Assembly: GCA_001275005.1 (NCBI GenBank)
Contig: JWZX01001507.1
Location: 1 to 14,281 of the forward strand
Reading direction: 5' to 3'
From: Chrysochromulina tobinii
Lineage: Eukaryota; Haptophyta; Prymnesiales; Chrysochromulinaceae
Length of the DNA stretch: 14,281 nt
Each line of letters begins with the position of its first letter. Position 1 is the first letter of the stretch. This document shows positions 14,092 through 14,281 of this stretch, piece after piece. Below the pieces are notes generated by a model. The model was given only the letters and a program-made list of their open reading frames with translations. It made no database searches and had not been told where the DNA came from. The position numbers and the translations under genes were made by a program.

Positions 14092-14281
14092 ATGGTTCGG
14101 GGTCTGCGCAGGTTGCGTCAGGACCTGACACTCGTGGCCATCCTGCTGACGGCGACCGCTGCCCAGGGCCCATCATTACCACCACCGTCGTCGCCGCCCT
14201 CGAAGCCACCCGCATCACCACCATTACCACCTCCGCCATCGCCGCCGCCGTTGCCGCCGCCGCCCCGATCGCCGTCTACCC
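14092..14281 (+). CDS. Secreted proline-rich protein, N-terminal part (runs off right edge)
   Basis: The ATG at 14092 opens a frame that stays open to the window end, 63 codons seen. It begins MVRGLRRLRQDLTLVAILLTATAAQG, an Arg-rich start and hydrophobic core typical of a signal peptide, with likely cleavage after TAA or AAQ. The rest is Pro/Ser-rich (PSLPPPSSPPSKPPASPPLPPPPSPPPLPPPP), like hydroxyproline-rich cell-wall or pherophorin-type linkers in algae. Any globular domain lies beyond the edge, so no specific function is given. The match between signal peptide and frame makes a real gene likely, although proline-rich triplet sequence alone is weak evidence. Confidence 0.6.
   Translation, partial: MVRGLRRLRQDLTLVAILLTATAAQGPSLPPPSSPPSKPPASPPLPPPPSPPPLPPPPRSPST

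Overview
This is a nuclear fragment of a GC-rich protist, most likely a haptophyte-type microalga. The evidence is eukaryotic: spliced genes with GT-AG (possibly GC-AG) introns, FYVE, PX, PDZ and EF-hand domains, a telomere-capping STN1 protein, a secreted proline-rich protein, strong G/C bias at third codon positions, and introns full of short 'CCATCAG'-type repeats. The haptophyte assignment is inference from overall style, not from a marker gene.

Layout. (1) Positions 1-5638, minus: a giant signalling or membrane-traffic protein with two FYVE fingers, a PDZ-like domain, a PX domain, long coiled coils and an EF-hand. Its long ORF stops at 467 inside what looks like a repeat-filled intron; the frame continues from 379 off the left edge. 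(2) 5931-7271, plus: a small secreted-type class I SAM methyltransferase in four or five exons, sharing a 292-bp divergent upstream region with gene 1. (3) 7655-10968, minus: a six-exon gene with an unrecognised N-terminal region, a low-complexity linker and a GH32/GH43-like beta-propeller. All five introns carry minisatellites. (4) 11180-12064, minus: STN1, the OB-fold subunit of the CST telomere complex. (5) 12227-13906, minus: a nucleotide-diphospho-sugar transferase-like (GT77/PF03407-type) protein with an incomplete DxD motif. (6) 14092 to the right edge, plus: the start of a secreted proline-rich protein, divergent from gene 5 across 185 bp.

The genes do not form an obvious pathway, though genes 2, 3, 5 and 6 could all act in the secretory, glycan or cell-surface compartment. 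The most striking observation concerns the introns. Introns of gene 3 and the terminal intron of gene 1 are built from roughly 10-bp repeats that, on the transcript strand, repeatedly show CTGAT/CTGAC, a match to the branch-site consensus CTRAY. A 17-nt element recurs near the 3' part of three gene 3 introns. One intron (8471-8664) is a tandem array of three 63-66-nt units, each beginning GTG and ending GCAG, so it looks like three complete mini-introns joined by zero-length exons. This suggests intron multiplication or recursive splicing. All exon models were derived by eye from phase, splice signals and family resemblance; no alignment or transcript evidence was available.
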